Assembly: GCF_026586625.1 (NCBI RefSeq)
Contig: NZ_JAODIW010000008.1
Coordinates: 452,382 to 516,381, forward strand
Source: Halobium salinum
Lineage (GTDB): Archaea > Halobacteriota > Halobacteria > Halobacteriales > Haloferacaceae
Reading direction: 5' to 3'
DNA length: 64,000 nt
Both the position numbers and the translations under genes were made by a program. Numbering within the stretch: position 1 is the stretch's first letter; every line of letters begins with the position of its first letter. The notes below the pieces were generated by a model. It was given only the letters and a program-made list of their open reading frames with translations. It was not told the origin of the DNA and did no database searches. Positions 50,399 to 61,993 of the stretch are shown piece after piece.

Positions 50399-51982
50399 AT
50401 GCCAATGGTTGACAGTGACGACGATTCGACCGACGGCGCAGTCGTCCGCGTCCCGGTCGGGTCGGCGAACGAAGGGCGAGCCCGACGGTTGGTCGACGCC
50501 GCCCACGACGCTGCAGGCGGCGGTGTCACCGTCGTCGAGACCGGGCCCACGGGGGTGGACACGTCCGAGCCGCTGGTCGCACTCACCGCGGGCGGACGGA
50601 CGACGCTTCACGGGGGGCTCACTCCGGACGGCGTTCGCACGCTGGTCGAGGCGGCCGCCGACGGCGACCTCGGGGCCGAACGCGCGCGCTCGAGCGTCGA
50701 GCACGACACGGAGACCGACGCCTTCCCGACCCCCGACACGGGGCCGCTCTCGGTCGGGCGGCGTCGCGTGCTCGCCCGCGCCGGGTGGACCGACCCCACC
50801 GGGGTCGAGGCCGACGAGCCGTTCGCGGCCGACCGCGCGGCCGACGCCGGCGACGAGGTGCGCGAGCGACTCGCCGAGGTCGGTCTGCTCGGCCGCGGCC
50901 GCGGCGACGGCGCCCCGGACACGCAGGTGAGCGAGGAGTGGGAGGTCGCCCGCCGGACCGACGGCGACCCGGTCGTCGTCGTCAACGGGAACGAGGCCGA
51001 CCCGCGCAACGACACGGACCGACTGCTGCTCGAGTCGGACCCCGTCGCCGTGCTCGACGGCGCGCTCGCGGTCGCCGAACTGGTCGGCGCCGACGACGTG
51101 GTCGTCTACCTGAACGAGGCCGACGACCTCGCGCGACGGCGCGTCCACGGCGTCGTGAACGCGGTGGCCGACGCGGTCGACGCCGACCACGACACCCTCC
51201 CCGAAATCGTCGCCGGCCCGGACCGGTACATCGCCGGCGAGCCGACGATGGCGCTCGAGTCCCTGGAGGGCAACGACCGCCTCGAAGCCCGCCTGCGCCC
51301 CCCGACGCCGGCCCGACACGGCATCTACGGACGGCCGACGGTGATTCACACCCCCCGGACGCTGGCACAGGTCCGGCGGGCGATTCTCTCCCCCGAGGAG
51401 TACGACCCCGACGACGCCGACCCCGGCACCCGTCTCGTCTCCGTCACCGGCGACGTGGACGGGTCGGCGGTCGTCGAGATTCCGACGGGCGGGTCGCTCG
51501 CGACGGCCGCCGAGGCGGTCGGCTTCGAAGGGAACCCGAAGCTGGCGGTCGTCGGCGGGCAGTTCGGCGGCCTCACGCGGACGCTCGACCACCCGGCGAG
51601 CGCTCCTGGACTCCGCAGTGCCGACCTCGGGACGGCCGGCGTCGTCGAACTGTTCGACGACGGGGCCTGCGCGCTGGCGGCGGTCGGCCGGCGGGCGCGC
51701 TTCGGTGAGGAGGAGAACTGCGGACGCTGTGTCCCCTGTCGCGAGGGGTCGAAACAGCTGACCGGGATGTTGCGCGACATCTACGACGGCGAGTACCGGG
51801 ACGCGAAGCTGCGGGAACTCGCCCGCGTCGCGCGCGAGTCGAGCACCTGTTCGTTCGGCCGGGAGTTGGCCCGCACGGTCCTCACCGGCGTGGACCAGTT
51901 CGAGAACGAGTTCGCGGCCCACGCCGAGGGACGCTGTCCCGCCGGCGAGTGCGGTAGCGAAGGACACGAGGGACACACATGA
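50399..51982 (+). CDS. NuoF-like flavoprotein subunit of the formate dehydrogenase complex
   Basis: A 527-residue protein resembling the NuoF/HoxF 51-kDa subunit. The N-terminal 170 residues include a thioredoxin-like or accessory portion. Later comes an SLBB-type segment (GTRLVSVTGDVDGSAVVEIPTGGSL), then the [4Fe-4S] region with the cysteines of EENCGRCVPCREGSKQLTGM and a distal Cys in SSTCSFGREL. The FMN/NAD-binding Gly-rich motif typical of NuoF is weak. Its stop overlaps the fdhA start (ATGA), so the product is the electron-transfer partner of the next gene. The ATG at 50399 or 50405 are both possible starts. Confidence 0.85.
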   Translation: MPMVDSDDDSTDGAVVRVPVGSANEGRARRLVDAAHDAAGGGVTVVETGPTGVDTSEPLVALTAGGRTTLHGGLTPDGVRTLVEAAADGDLGAERARSSVEHDTETDAFPTPDTGPLSVGRRRVLARAGWTDPTGVEADEPFAADRAADAGDEVRERLAEVGLLGRGRGDGAPDTQVSEEWEVARRTDGDPVVVVNGNEADPRNDTDRLLLESDPVAVLDGALAVAELVGADDVVVYLNEADDLARRRVHGVVNAVADAVDADHDTLPEIVAGPDRYIAGEPTMALESLEGNDRLEARLRPPTPARHGIYGRPTVIHTPRTLAQVRRAILSPEEYDPDDADPGTRLVSVTGDVDGSAVVEIPTGGSLATAAEAVGFEGNPKLAVVGGQFGGLTRTLDHPASAPGLRSADLGTAGVVELFDDGACALAAVGRRARFGEEENCGRCVPCREGSKQLTGMLRDIYDGEYRDAKLRELARVARESSTCSFGRELARTVLTGVDQFENEFAAHAEGRCPAGECGSEGHEGHT

Positions 51983-54900
51983 GCACCGACGAGTACACCG
52001 ACGACCCGACAGGCAGCAGCGAGTCGGCGCCGGCGGACCCCCTTCCGGGCGTCCCCGGCGTCGAGGACCCCCGCCCGAGCACCCCGCTGACGGAGGACTT
52101 CAACGACGGGACGGCGAACGACCCCGACGTCGGCACCCCCGGCGAGGAGATGACCCACGTGACGGTCGACGGCGAGCCCGTCGCCGTCCCGCCCGGCTCG
52201 ACCGTCATCGAGGCGATGGAGGCGCTCGGCGCCGACGAGGACGTACCCGCGCTCTGTTACTACGACCGAGGCACCGAGCAGGCCGAGAACATCGGCCCGC
52301 GCTCGGAGTGTCGCACCTGCATGGTCGACACCGAGGAACACGGGTTGGTCCCCTCCTGTTCGTTCCCCGCCGAGGACGGGCTGACGGTCCGCACCGACGC
52401 GGAGGACGCGGCGGAGGCCCGCGAGGTGAACTTGGACCTCGTCCTCTCGAATCACAACCTCCGGTGTACGACCTGCGGGAAGAACGGCCAGTGCGAACTG
52501 CAGGACACCTCCATCGAGCAGGGCGTCAACGAGCCCCGCTACGGCGTCTTCGAGGAGCGCGACGAGTACGAGCCCATCGACGACACCAGCGAGGTCATCC
52601 AGATAGACCGCAACAAGTGTATCCTCTGTAACCGCTGTGTCGAGGCCTGCAACGACGTGCAGGTCGAGGGCGTCCTCCGGATGGAGGGGAACGCCGGCGA
52701 CATGCGAATCGCGTTCCAGAACGACTCGGATACGTTCGAGGACTCCACCTGCGTCTCCTGTGGCCACTGCGTCACCGTCTGTCCGACCGGCTCGCTCGTC
52801 GAGCAGGGGCTGACGAACGCGGCGACCATCCCACTCCCCGGGTTCAACCAGAAGAACTCCATCGGGAAGGTCATCGAGAGCCCGGCCCCGGAGACCGCCG
52901 ACGGCGCCGCCGCGCCGAACCGAGGCGTGCCCGGCGCCGACGAAGACGAGGAGCTCACGGGCGTCTCACGGTTCATGGCGAAGGCCAAGCGGGGCGCGTC
53001 GGACCTCAAAGAGCGCGTCCGTCAGGACGGTCTCGAAGGGGTCGAACACGTCGCCGAGAAGGCCGCGTCCGAGTCGATGACCATCGGTCAGCTGTTCGAC
53101 GTGTCGCAGGTCGTCAGCGAGACGCGGCGCTCGCGCATCACGAAGGCCGAGACGACCTGTAACTTCTGTGCGGTCGGCTGTCGGTTCGACCTCTACGGTC
53201 GTGACGGCGAGGTGCTCGGGGTGCGGCCCGCCGACCCCGAGGCGACGCCCGCCAACGACTTCTCCACCTGCGTCAAGGGGAAGTTCGGCTACGACTTCGC
53301 CAACAGCGACGACCGCCTCGAACACCCGCTCATCAAGGAGGACGGCGAGTTCCGCGAGGCCTCGTGGGACGAGGCGCTCGACCGCATCCACGCGGAACTC
53401 TCGGGCATCCAGGAGGAGCACGGCCAACACTCCGTGGCGGTCACCTCCTCCTCGAAGTGTACGAACGAGGAGAACTTCCTCAACCAGAAGTTCGCCCGGC
53501 AGGTGCTCGGCACGCCGAACGTCGACAACTGCGCCCGGCTCTGTCACTCCTCGACGGTCACGGCGCTCAAACAGGTGCTCGGTTACGGCGCGATGTCGAA
53601 CCGCATCAACGAGGACATCGGCGAGACCGACTGCTACCTCATCACCGGGTCGAACACGACCGAATCCCACCCGGTGCTCGCGACGCGCATCAAGCAGAAC
53701 GTCCGCGACGGCGCCGACCTGTTCGTCTTCGACCCCCGGAAGGTCGGCATCGCCGAGCACGCCGACCAGTACAGCCGGCCGAACCCCGGCACCGACATCG
53801 CGTGGATAAACGGGCTCATCCGCTACATCGTCGAGCACGACCTCCACGCGGAGGAGTTCATCGAGGAGCGCACGAAGCACTTCGACGAACTCGTCGAGAA
53901 GGTCGACCCGTTCACCCCCGAGAAGGTCGAGGAGCTGACGGGCGTCCCCGAGGAGGAACTCGTCAACGCGGCGCAGACCATCGGCGAGGCAGACACCTGC
54001 ATCTTCGGCTGGGCGATGGGGATGACCCAGCACGCCCACGGCACCCGAAACCTGCTCGCGCTGACGAACCTCGCGCTCGTCACCGGCAACCTCGGCAAGC
54101 CCCGCGCCGGCGTCTCGCCGTTCCGCGGCCAGAACAACGTCCAGGGCGGCGGCGGCGACATGGGTCCCGCCCCGCACAACCTCCCCGGCTATCAGGACCC
54201 GACCGACGAGGAGGTCGCACGGAAGTTCGAGGCCGAGTGGGGTGAGCGCCCGCCCGAGGAGGTCGGCCTGCGCCTGCCCGAGCAGTTCGAGGAGATGAAG
54301 GAGGGCAACATCCGCGGCATGTTCATCATGGGGGAGAATCCCGTGCTCTCCGAACCGGACATCCGCGACGCCGAGGAGTCCATCGGCGAACTCGACTTCC
54401 TCGCGGTGCAGGACATCTTCCTCACCGAGACCGCGGAGTTCGCGGACGTGGTTCTCCCGGCCGCCTCCGGCGCCGAGAAGCTCGGCACGCAGACCAACAC
54501 GGAGCGGCGCATCCAGATGGTCCGACCGGCTATCGAGCCGCCGGGCGAGGCCAAGCGCGACCTCGACATCCTGATGGAGCTCGCCGAACGCTGGGGGTAC
54601 GACTGGCGCTCGAAGTACGACGGCCCGGCCGACGTGATGGACGAGATTGCCCGACTGGTCCCCATCTACGGCGGCGTCAGCTACGACCGCCTCGAGGAGA
54701 TGCCCGACGGCATCCAGTGGCCCTGCGAGGACGAGGACGACCCCGGCACACCCTACCTCTACGAGGACGAGTTCAACTTCGAGGACGGAAAGGCCCGGTT
54801 CGTCCCCGCCGACTACGCCGGTCCCGTGGAGCTTCCCGACGAGGAGTTCCCGCTGATGCTGTCGACCGGCCGGGTGCTGTATCACTGGCACACGGGGACG

Positions 54901-55293
54901 ATGACCCGGCGCGTCGAGGCGCTGATGGAGCAGGTGCCGGAGAGCTTCGTCACCATCCACCCGGAGATGGCGGAGGAACTCGGCGTCGTCGACGGGGAGT
55001 ACGTCAAGGTGACCTCCCGGCGCGGCGACATCACGGTGAAGGCGAACGTCGAGGACCAGTCCGACCCCGGCGTCGTGTTCATCCCGATGCACTTCGTCCA
55101 CGGGGCGGTGAACGAGCTCACCCAACACGAACTCGACCCGGACTCCTACATCCCCGAGTTCAAGGTGACGAGCGTGAAGGTGGAGCCGGTCGGCCCGAAC
55201 CCCGACGGCGACACCCTGCCGGTCGACCCCCCCGTCGACGAGGGGACGACCGGGGCGGAGGGTGACTCGGGGCCGGTTCCGGGGGACGACTGA
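51979..55293 (+). CDS. fdhA: Formate dehydrogenase alpha subunit with NuoG-like N-terminus
   Basis: A 1104-residue molybdopterin oxidoreductase. After a disordered 55 residues comes a [2Fe-2S] ferredoxin domain (about 57-135), then a HNLRCTTCGKNGQCEL cluster segment, two [4Fe-4S] pairs (CILCNRCVEACNDV and CVSCGHCVTVCPTGS), a linker and the catalytic domain. That begins with TTCNFCAVGCRFDLYGRD (C394, C397, C401). The metal-binding residue is Cys522, followed by His523 in ARLCHSSTV, the position of selenocysteine/cysteine in formate dehydrogenases. The pterin-guanine region and the C-terminal domain (MTRRVEALMEQVPESFVTIHP) follow. No signal peptide is present, so it is a cytoplasmic NAD-type or ferredoxin-type enzyme that oxidises formate or reduces CO2. 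Confidence 0.92.
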   Translation: MSTDEYTDDPTGSSESAPADPLPGVPGVEDPRPSTPLTEDFNDGTANDPDVGTPGEEMTHVTVDGEPVAVPPGSTVIEAMEALGADEDVPALCYYDRGTEQAENIGPRSECRTCMVDTEEHGLVPSCSFPAEDGLTVRTDAEDAAEAREVNLDLVLSNHNLRCTTCGKNGQCELQDTSIEQGVNEPRYGVFEERDEYEPIDDTSEVIQIDRNKCILCNRCVEACNDVQVEGVLRMEGNAGDMRIAFQNDSDTFEDSTCVSCGHCVTVCPTGSLVEQGLTNAATIPLPGFNQKNSIGKVIESPAPETADGAAAPNRGVPGADEDEELTGVSRFMAKAKRGASDLKERVRQDGLEGVEHVAEKAASESMTIGQLFDVSQVVSETRRSRITKAETTCNFCAVGCRFDLYGRDGEVLGVRPADPEATPANDFSTCVKGKFGYDFANSDDRLEHPLIKEDGEFREASWDEALDRIHAELSGIQEEHGQHSVAVTSSSKCTNEENFLNQKFARQVLGTPNVDNCARLCHSSTVTALKQVLGYGAMSNRINEDIGETDCYLITGSNTTESHPVLATRIKQNVRDGADLFVFDPRKVGIAEHADQYSRPNPGTDIAWINGLIRYIVEHDLHAEEFIEERTKHFDELVEKVDPFTPEKVEELTGVPEEELVNAAQTIGEADTCIFGWAMGMTQHAHGTRNLLALTNLALVTGNLGKPRAGVSPFRGQNNVQGGGGDMGPAPHNLPGYQDPTDEEVARKFEAEWGERPPEEVGLRLPEQFEEMKEGNIRGMFIMGENPVLSEPDIRDAEESIGELDFLAVQDIFLTETAEFADVVLPAASGAEKLGTQTNTERRIQMVRPAIEPPGEAKRDLDILMELAERWGYDWRSKYDGPADVMDEIARLVPIYGGVSYDRLEEMPDGIQWPCEDEDDPGTPYLYEDEFNFEDGKARFVPADYAGPVELPDEEFPLMLSTGRVLYHWHTGTMTRRVEALMEQVPESFVTIHPEMAEELGVVDGEYVKVTSRRGDITVKANVEDQSDPGVVFIPMHFVHGAVNELTQHELDPDSYIPEFKVTSVKVEPVGPNPDGDTLPVDPPVDEGTTGAEGDSGPVPGDD

Positions 55294-55294
55294 G

Positions 55295-55483
55295 ATGAGC
55301 GATTCGACGCTCGACTCCGCGTCCGACCCGGTGCCGGAGCCCGCATCCGACGCCGCGAGTCGGCGGTCCCTGCTGGTCGCCGGCGTGCTACTCGCGGCGC
55401 TGGGCGGGGCCCTCTTCTGGCTCTGGCGGAAGAACGCCCCGCTGTCGCGACACTACCGCCGGCTGAAGGACCGGCGGGCGTGA
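55295..55483 (+). CDS. Single-helix protein next to formate dehydrogenase
   Basis: A 62-residue protein with a Ser/Asp/Ala-rich N-terminal 22 residues, one hydrophobic helix (SLLVAGVLLAALGGALFWLWRK) and a basic end (HYRRLKDRRA). Its ATG lies one base after the fdhA stop, which suggests translational coupling. It may anchor the cytoplasmic formate dehydrogenase complex to the membrane or assist its assembly, but there is no homology evidence for that. Confidence 0.7.
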   Translation: MSDSTLDSASDPVPEPASDAASRRSLLVAGVLLAALGGALFWLWRKNAPLSRHYRRLKDRRA

Positions 55484-55740
55484 ACTCCGGCGCCGGAGGG
55501 CCGCCCGGTGCCGGCGGGACACCCGGAATCGACACGAGCCGGTTCCAACGGTAGCGTGGTACCGCGGTACCGCTGAGAGAAAACGCCGCACCTCGTCTCG
55601 CTTCGTTTCCACACCCCTTCGAGCCCGTTCGCGAGACCGAAGTGCGGACTCGACCAGTTACGCGACCGAGTCGGAACGGGAGCGGTGGCGCCGCGCTCTC
55701 GTGACGCCGGACGCGACCGCCCGACCGCTCGCCGTTCAGC
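55484..55740. other. Spacer between convergent genes
   Basis: Nothing is recognisable in the 257 bp between the fdh operon and katG. Confidence 0.4.
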
Positions 55741-58263
<2,523 letters not shown>

Positions 58264-60132
58264 CTAATCGTCGCAGGCGGCGGCGTCACTCGACCTACCG
58301 ACCGGGGTCGTGTCGTCGACGAGGTCCGACAGGTCCAGCCGGCGTAGCGTCGAGCGCGTCGGGACGCCGTGTTCGTCCCACCCGCGTCGGTCGTAGTACG
58401 CGTCGAGCGCGGCCTCGAACTCCGCGGGGTCGAGACCGACGTCCTCGCCGGACCGGGCGAGCGCCATCGGCAACGCGTCGTCCGCGCGGCCGAACCCCTC
58501 GCGGACGTTGAACAGTCGCGTGAGGTTCCAGACGCGCTCGCCGACCCGGCGGAGGTCGGCGGCGTCGTAGTCGAGGCCGACGGCGCGGAGCCACTCCGCG
58601 CCGAGGTCGGTCTCGAACGCCTCGGCGGCGAGGTCGTCGACGACGAGCGACCAGAGGGCGGAGCGGAGGTCCTGTTCGGCCGCGACGGCCGCCGCTCGGC
58701 GGGCCGGCGACCAGTCCGCGACGGCGAACACCTCCTCCACGACGGGCCGGGCGCGGCGGTGGCAGGCTCCCCGGTCGGAGGTAGCGTAGGCGAGTGCCAT
58801 CGCGGGCGAGCGCCGCGGGTCGTACGAGGAGAGCGACATGGCCTTCACCGTCGGGACGGCGTCTGCGTTCCCCCGGCGCTCGGCCGCGCGCTCGACCCCC
58901 TCGGCGAGGTCGTCGCCGAGCGGCGTCGACCGGGTCGCGATTTCCTCGAGCAGGCGCCGGGCGGCCTCGTCGTCGCCGAAGTCGACGTCGACGCCGTCGG
59001 CGTGCATCACCCACGCGACGGCGTTGCCCGCGGAGATGACGTCGAGCCCGAGTCGGTCACAGCGTCCGCCGAGCGCCGCCACCGCGTCGAAATCGGCGAG
59101 GTCGAGGTTCGAGCCGAGCGAGATGGGTGTCGCGCCGCGCGGAACCGGCTCCGCGCCGTCGTCGGCCTCGACGCGGAACCCGCCGGGCACCGCGTCGTCC
59201 GCTCGCTCGCGGGCGACGGCCGCGGCGCGAACCGCCTCGATGCCGAGGTCGGCGGCGGGGTCGGTCTCGCCGCCGTCGCCACCGGCGGTCCCGTCGCCGC
59301 TCCACCCTCGCGTCGGCAACACGCCCGTCTCAGCCGCGAAGTCGACCGTCTCCATCGTCTCGCCCGCGCCGTACCAGCGCCCGCTGTCGGTCTCGGCGAG
59401 CCGGCGGTCGTACTCCCGACGGAGGGCGTCGAGACCGTCGCGGTCGGGGGAGTCGTCACGGCCGGCGAAATCAGTGTCAGCGTGGGTGTCGGCACGGTCG
59501 TCGCCGTCGACGACGACGGCCTTCAGCCGCTTCGCCCCGAGGACGGCGCCCGCGCCGCCGCGGCCGGCCTGGTGGTCGCCGCCGTCGGAGGCGACGGTCG
59601 CGTAGCGGACCCGGTTCTCGCCCGCCGGGCCGATGCAGGCGACCGCCCGGCGGTCGGCGTCGGGGGCGTCGGCGAGGAGACGGTCCGTGGTCTCGACGGC
59701 GTCCAGCCCCCACAGGTCGGTGGCGGGCTCGAGCGTCGCCTCGCCGTCGGCGACGTGGAGCGCGACCGGGTCCTCGCTCTCGCCCTCGACCAGGACGGCG
59801 AGACAGTCCCCGAGCGCGCCCGCGAGGCGGGCCGGGAAGTCGCCGCCGGCGTAGGAGTCGAGGAAGGTCCCCGTCAGCGGGGACTTCGTGACGACCGCGT
59901 CGGTCGCGTGACCGGGAGTGAGCCCGGTGACGGGGCCGAGGCTGAACAGGAGGACGTTGTCGGGGCCGAGCGGGTCCGTCCCCGGTTCCAACTCGTCGTA
60001 GAGGTAGCGCGCGCCGAGCCCCTTCCCGCCGACGTACTGCCGGCGCCAGCGCTCCGGAATCGGCTCCCGTTCGGCGGTACCCGCCGTGAGGTCGACCCGG
60101 AGGAGTCCACCCGGCGGCGTGTCGTCGGTCAC
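58264..60132 (-). CDS. Aldehyde ferredoxin oxidoreductase-like protein lacking the [4Fe-4S] ligands
   Basis: A 622-residue homologue of tungsten-dependent aldehyde ferredoxin oxidoreductase. Domain 1 is well kept: GLLRVDLTAGTAEREPIP, RQYVGGKGLGARYLYDEL, LFSLGPVTGLTPGHATDAVVTKSPLTGTF, DSYAGGDFPARLAG, AVACIGPAGENRVRYATVASDGGDHQAGRGGAGAVLGAKRLKAV. A CDRLGLDVISAGN loop at about 358-370 matches one pterin-binding motif. However, only five cysteines exist (110, 166, 358, 457 and near 620), and the CxxCxxxC block expected at about 300-315 is absent, as is the distal DSLGLC-type motif. It may bind the cofactor without a cluster, or may have a non-redox role. Start ATG at 60130-60132. Confidence 0.85.
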   Translation of the reverse strand: MTDDTPPGGLLRVDLTAGTAEREPIPERWRRQYVGGKGLGARYLYDELEPGTDPLGPDNVLLFSLGPVTGLTPGHATDAVVTKSPLTGTFLDSYAGGDFPARLAGALGDCLAVLVEGESEDPVALHVADGEATLEPATDLWGLDAVETTDRLLADAPDADRRAVACIGPAGENRVRYATVASDGGDHQAGRGGAGAVLGAKRLKAVVVDGDDRADTHADTDFAGRDDSPDRDGLDALRREYDRRLAETDSGRWYGAGETMETVDFAAETGVLPTRGWSGDGTAGGDGGETDPAADLGIEAVRAAAVARERADDAVPGGFRVEADDGAEPVPRGATPISLGSNLDLADFDAVAALGGRCDRLGLDVISAGNAVAWVMHADGVDVDFGDDEAARRLLEEIATRSTPLGDDLAEGVERAAERRGNADAVPTVKAMSLSSYDPRRSPAMALAYATSDRGACHRRARPVVEEVFAVADWSPARRAAAVAAEQDLRSALWSLVVDDLAAEAFETDLGAEWLRAVGLDYDAADLRRVGERVWNLTRLFNVREGFGRADDALPMALARSGEDVGLDPAEFEAALDAYYDRRGWDEHGVPTRSTLRRLDLSDLVDDTTPVGRSSDAAACDD

Positions 60133-60211
60133 ACGCGAGGTTCGGTCGCGAGGACCCTAAGCCCCCCGGCCGCGGAATCGCGGCGAGGGCCGACGTTCGC
60201 GACCGACTCGG

Positions 60212-61060
60212 TCACTCCTCGAGCGCGACGAGGTCGATGCCGCCGTTGCCGGTCCGGATACGGAGCCGATTCCCGCCGTCGCCCAGTCGTCCCTCGACCC
60301 GGCGAGCGGGGCGCTCTCCCGGGTCGAGCGCGAGGTCGTCGACGTCGATGGAGCCGAGTTCCGTCGTCGCCAGCAGTTCGGCGTCGAGGTCGGCGCCCAG
60401 CGCGACGTCGACGTTCCCGTTGCTCGTCCGGACGGTCGTGTCCCGGCGAATCGCCGGAACCTCCGCGTCGATGGAGCCGTTGCTCGTCTCGATGCCGTCG
60501 ACGCCGGCCACCCCCGACACGTCGACCGACCCGTTGGCAGCGGTCACGGTGACGAACCCGTCGACGTTCCGCACCTCGATGGCTCCGTTCGCACTCTCTA
60601 CGGTGAGGTCCCCGGCCGTGTTTCCGACCGTCACCCGGCCGTTGGCGGTCGTCGTCTCCGCGACCCGCGTCCCGGCCGGGACGGCGAGGTCGAGTCCGAC
60701 GCTCACCGTCCGTCGAGCCTCGTCGGTCCCGTACACCGTCTCGACGAGGTAGGCGGCTCCGTCCCCCTCTTCGCCGTCGGACGCGGAGTCGGAGCCGGTC
60801 TCGACGGTCACCTCGTCGAACCGGCCGGCGCTCGTCGGAGCGCGTTTCGTAACCGTCAGCACGACCCCGTCGCCGTCGTGCGTGTCGACGACGACGGAAC
60901 CGTTCGTGTTTCGAACGCGGACCGCGGCGCCGTCGGGGACGTCGAGGTCCGTGGACGTGGTCTCTTCGGGGGACGTTCCGGGGGCCGTACAGCCGGCGAG
61001 GCCGACCAGCCCGGCGGCGCCCGCGAGGCCGGTCGACCGGAGGAGGGTGCGGCGACGCAT
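60212..61060 (-). CDS. DUF4097-type beta-repeat lipoprotein
   Basis: A 282-residue exported protein. It begins with a twin-arginine signal and lipobox (RRRTLLRSTGLAGAAGLVGLAGC, lipid Cys24), then a strand-rich domain with repeated short motifs: VRVRNTNGSVVVDTHDG, TVESANGAIEVRN, TVTAANGSVDVSG, ETSNGSIDAEV, VRTSNGNVDVALG, IRTGNGGIDLVAL. This SNGS(I/V)D repeat is the pattern of DUF4097 adhesin-like beta-solenoids. The ATG at 61058-61060 is set by the signal. Function is unknown, and such proteins sit on the cell surface. It diverges from mobA. Confidence 0.85.
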   Translation of the reverse strand: MRRRTLLRSTGLAGAAGLVGLAGCTAPGTSPEETTSTDLDVPDGAAVRVRNTNGSVVVDTHDGDGVVLTVTKRAPTSAGRFDEVTVETGSDSASDGEEGDGAAYLVETVYGTDEARRTVSVGLDLAVPAGTRVAETTTANGRVTVGNTAGDLTVESANGAIEVRNVDGFVTVTAANGSVDVSGVAGVDGIETSNGSIDAEVPAIRRDTTVRTSNGNVDVALGADLDAELLATTELGSIDVDDLALDPGERPARRVEGRLGDGGNRLRIRTGNGGIDLVALEE

Positions 61061-61220
61061 ACCGGAGAAACGTCTCAGTCGCTCATCAACTCTCCGGGGG
61101 CGAGCGAACCGTTCGCACGAGCCGGGAGCGGCTGTCGCCGGGGGACCGACTGCGCTCGCGACGTGGGTTCGATTCGACCGTGCCGCCGCCCTCATACGAC
61201 CTGGCCTCGAAGCCACGGCC

Positions 61221-61949
61221 ATGCGCGCCGCAGTGATAATCGCCGGCGGCCGGTCGACCCGCTTCGGCGACGCCGACAAAGCCGTCGCCGACCTCGCCGG
61301 CGTCCCGATGACCCGCCGGGTCGCCGACCGACTCGTCACCGTCGTCGACCGCGTCGTCGTCAACTGTCGGGCCGACCAGCGCGACGCGCTCGAACGGGCG
61401 ATGGCCGGCTACCCGCTCCCCGTCGCGTACGCGGTCGACCCCGACCCAGACGAGGGACCGATGGCGGGCATCCGCACCGGGGTACGAGCGGTCGCGGCGG
61501 GCGCCGACGAGGCGAGCGGGAACGGGGCGGCCGACCCGGACGCCTACGCCCTCGTCGTCGCCTGCGACATGCCCTTCGTCGACCCCGAGTTCGTCGACTA
61601 CCTCTTCGAGCGTGCGGCGGGCCACGAGGCCGCGGTCCCCCAGCTCGACGACGAGTGGTTCCAGACGACACAGGCCGTCTACCGCGCCGGGCCGATGGCC
61701 GACGCCTGCGAGGCCGCGCTCGACGCCGGCGAGCGGAAGATTCTCGCGCCTCTGGAACGGTTGGAGTGGGTCGTCGTCGACGACGCCGAGATTCGGGCGC
61801 GGACGACGCCCGAGACCTTCGAGAACTGCAACACGCGCGCGGAGTTCGAGGCGGCGACCGAGCGGCTCGCGGCGGACGACGGCGGCGACGGTGGTGGGGA
61901 CCGGTCCGATGGCGACGGCGGCGACGGTCACGAGGGCGGTGTCGGTTGA
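61221..61949 (+). CDS. mobA: Molybdenum cofactor guanylyltransferase
   Basis: A 242-residue nucleotidyltransferase of the MobA family, which turns molybdopterin into the guanine dinucleotide form. AVIIAGGRSTRFGDADKAVADLAG is the nucleotide-binding start (with LAGG-like IIAGG and the K after GDAD), YALVVACDMPFVDPEFVDYL contains the metal-binding DxP-like CDMPF, and FENCNTRAEFEAATERL closes the domain. The last 30 residues are Gly/Asp-rich tail. Formate dehydrogenase encoded 6 kb away is a likely user of the product. The start ATG at 61221 is the family start. Confidence 0.92.
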   Translation: MRAAVIIAGGRSTRFGDADKAVADLAGVPMTRRVADRLVTVVDRVVVNCRADQRDALERAMAGYPLPVAYAVDPDPDEGPMAGIRTGVRAVAAGADEASGNGAADPDAYALVVACDMPFVDPEFVDYLFERAAGHEAAVPQLDDEWFQTTQAVYRAGPMADACEAALDAGERKILAPLERLEWVVVDDAEIRARTTPETFENCNTRAEFEAATERLAADDGGDGGGDRSDGDGGDGHEGGVG

Positions 61950-61993
61950 CATACACGAAAAGTTGAAGTTCTGTAGTAGTGATAGCCGGTCGA

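Noticed and set aside
51979-55293. Complex I NuoG subunit
   Set aside because: The N-terminus is NuoG-like, but the full molybdopterin domain with Cys522-His523 and the absence of other complex I genes fit a formate dehydrogenase.
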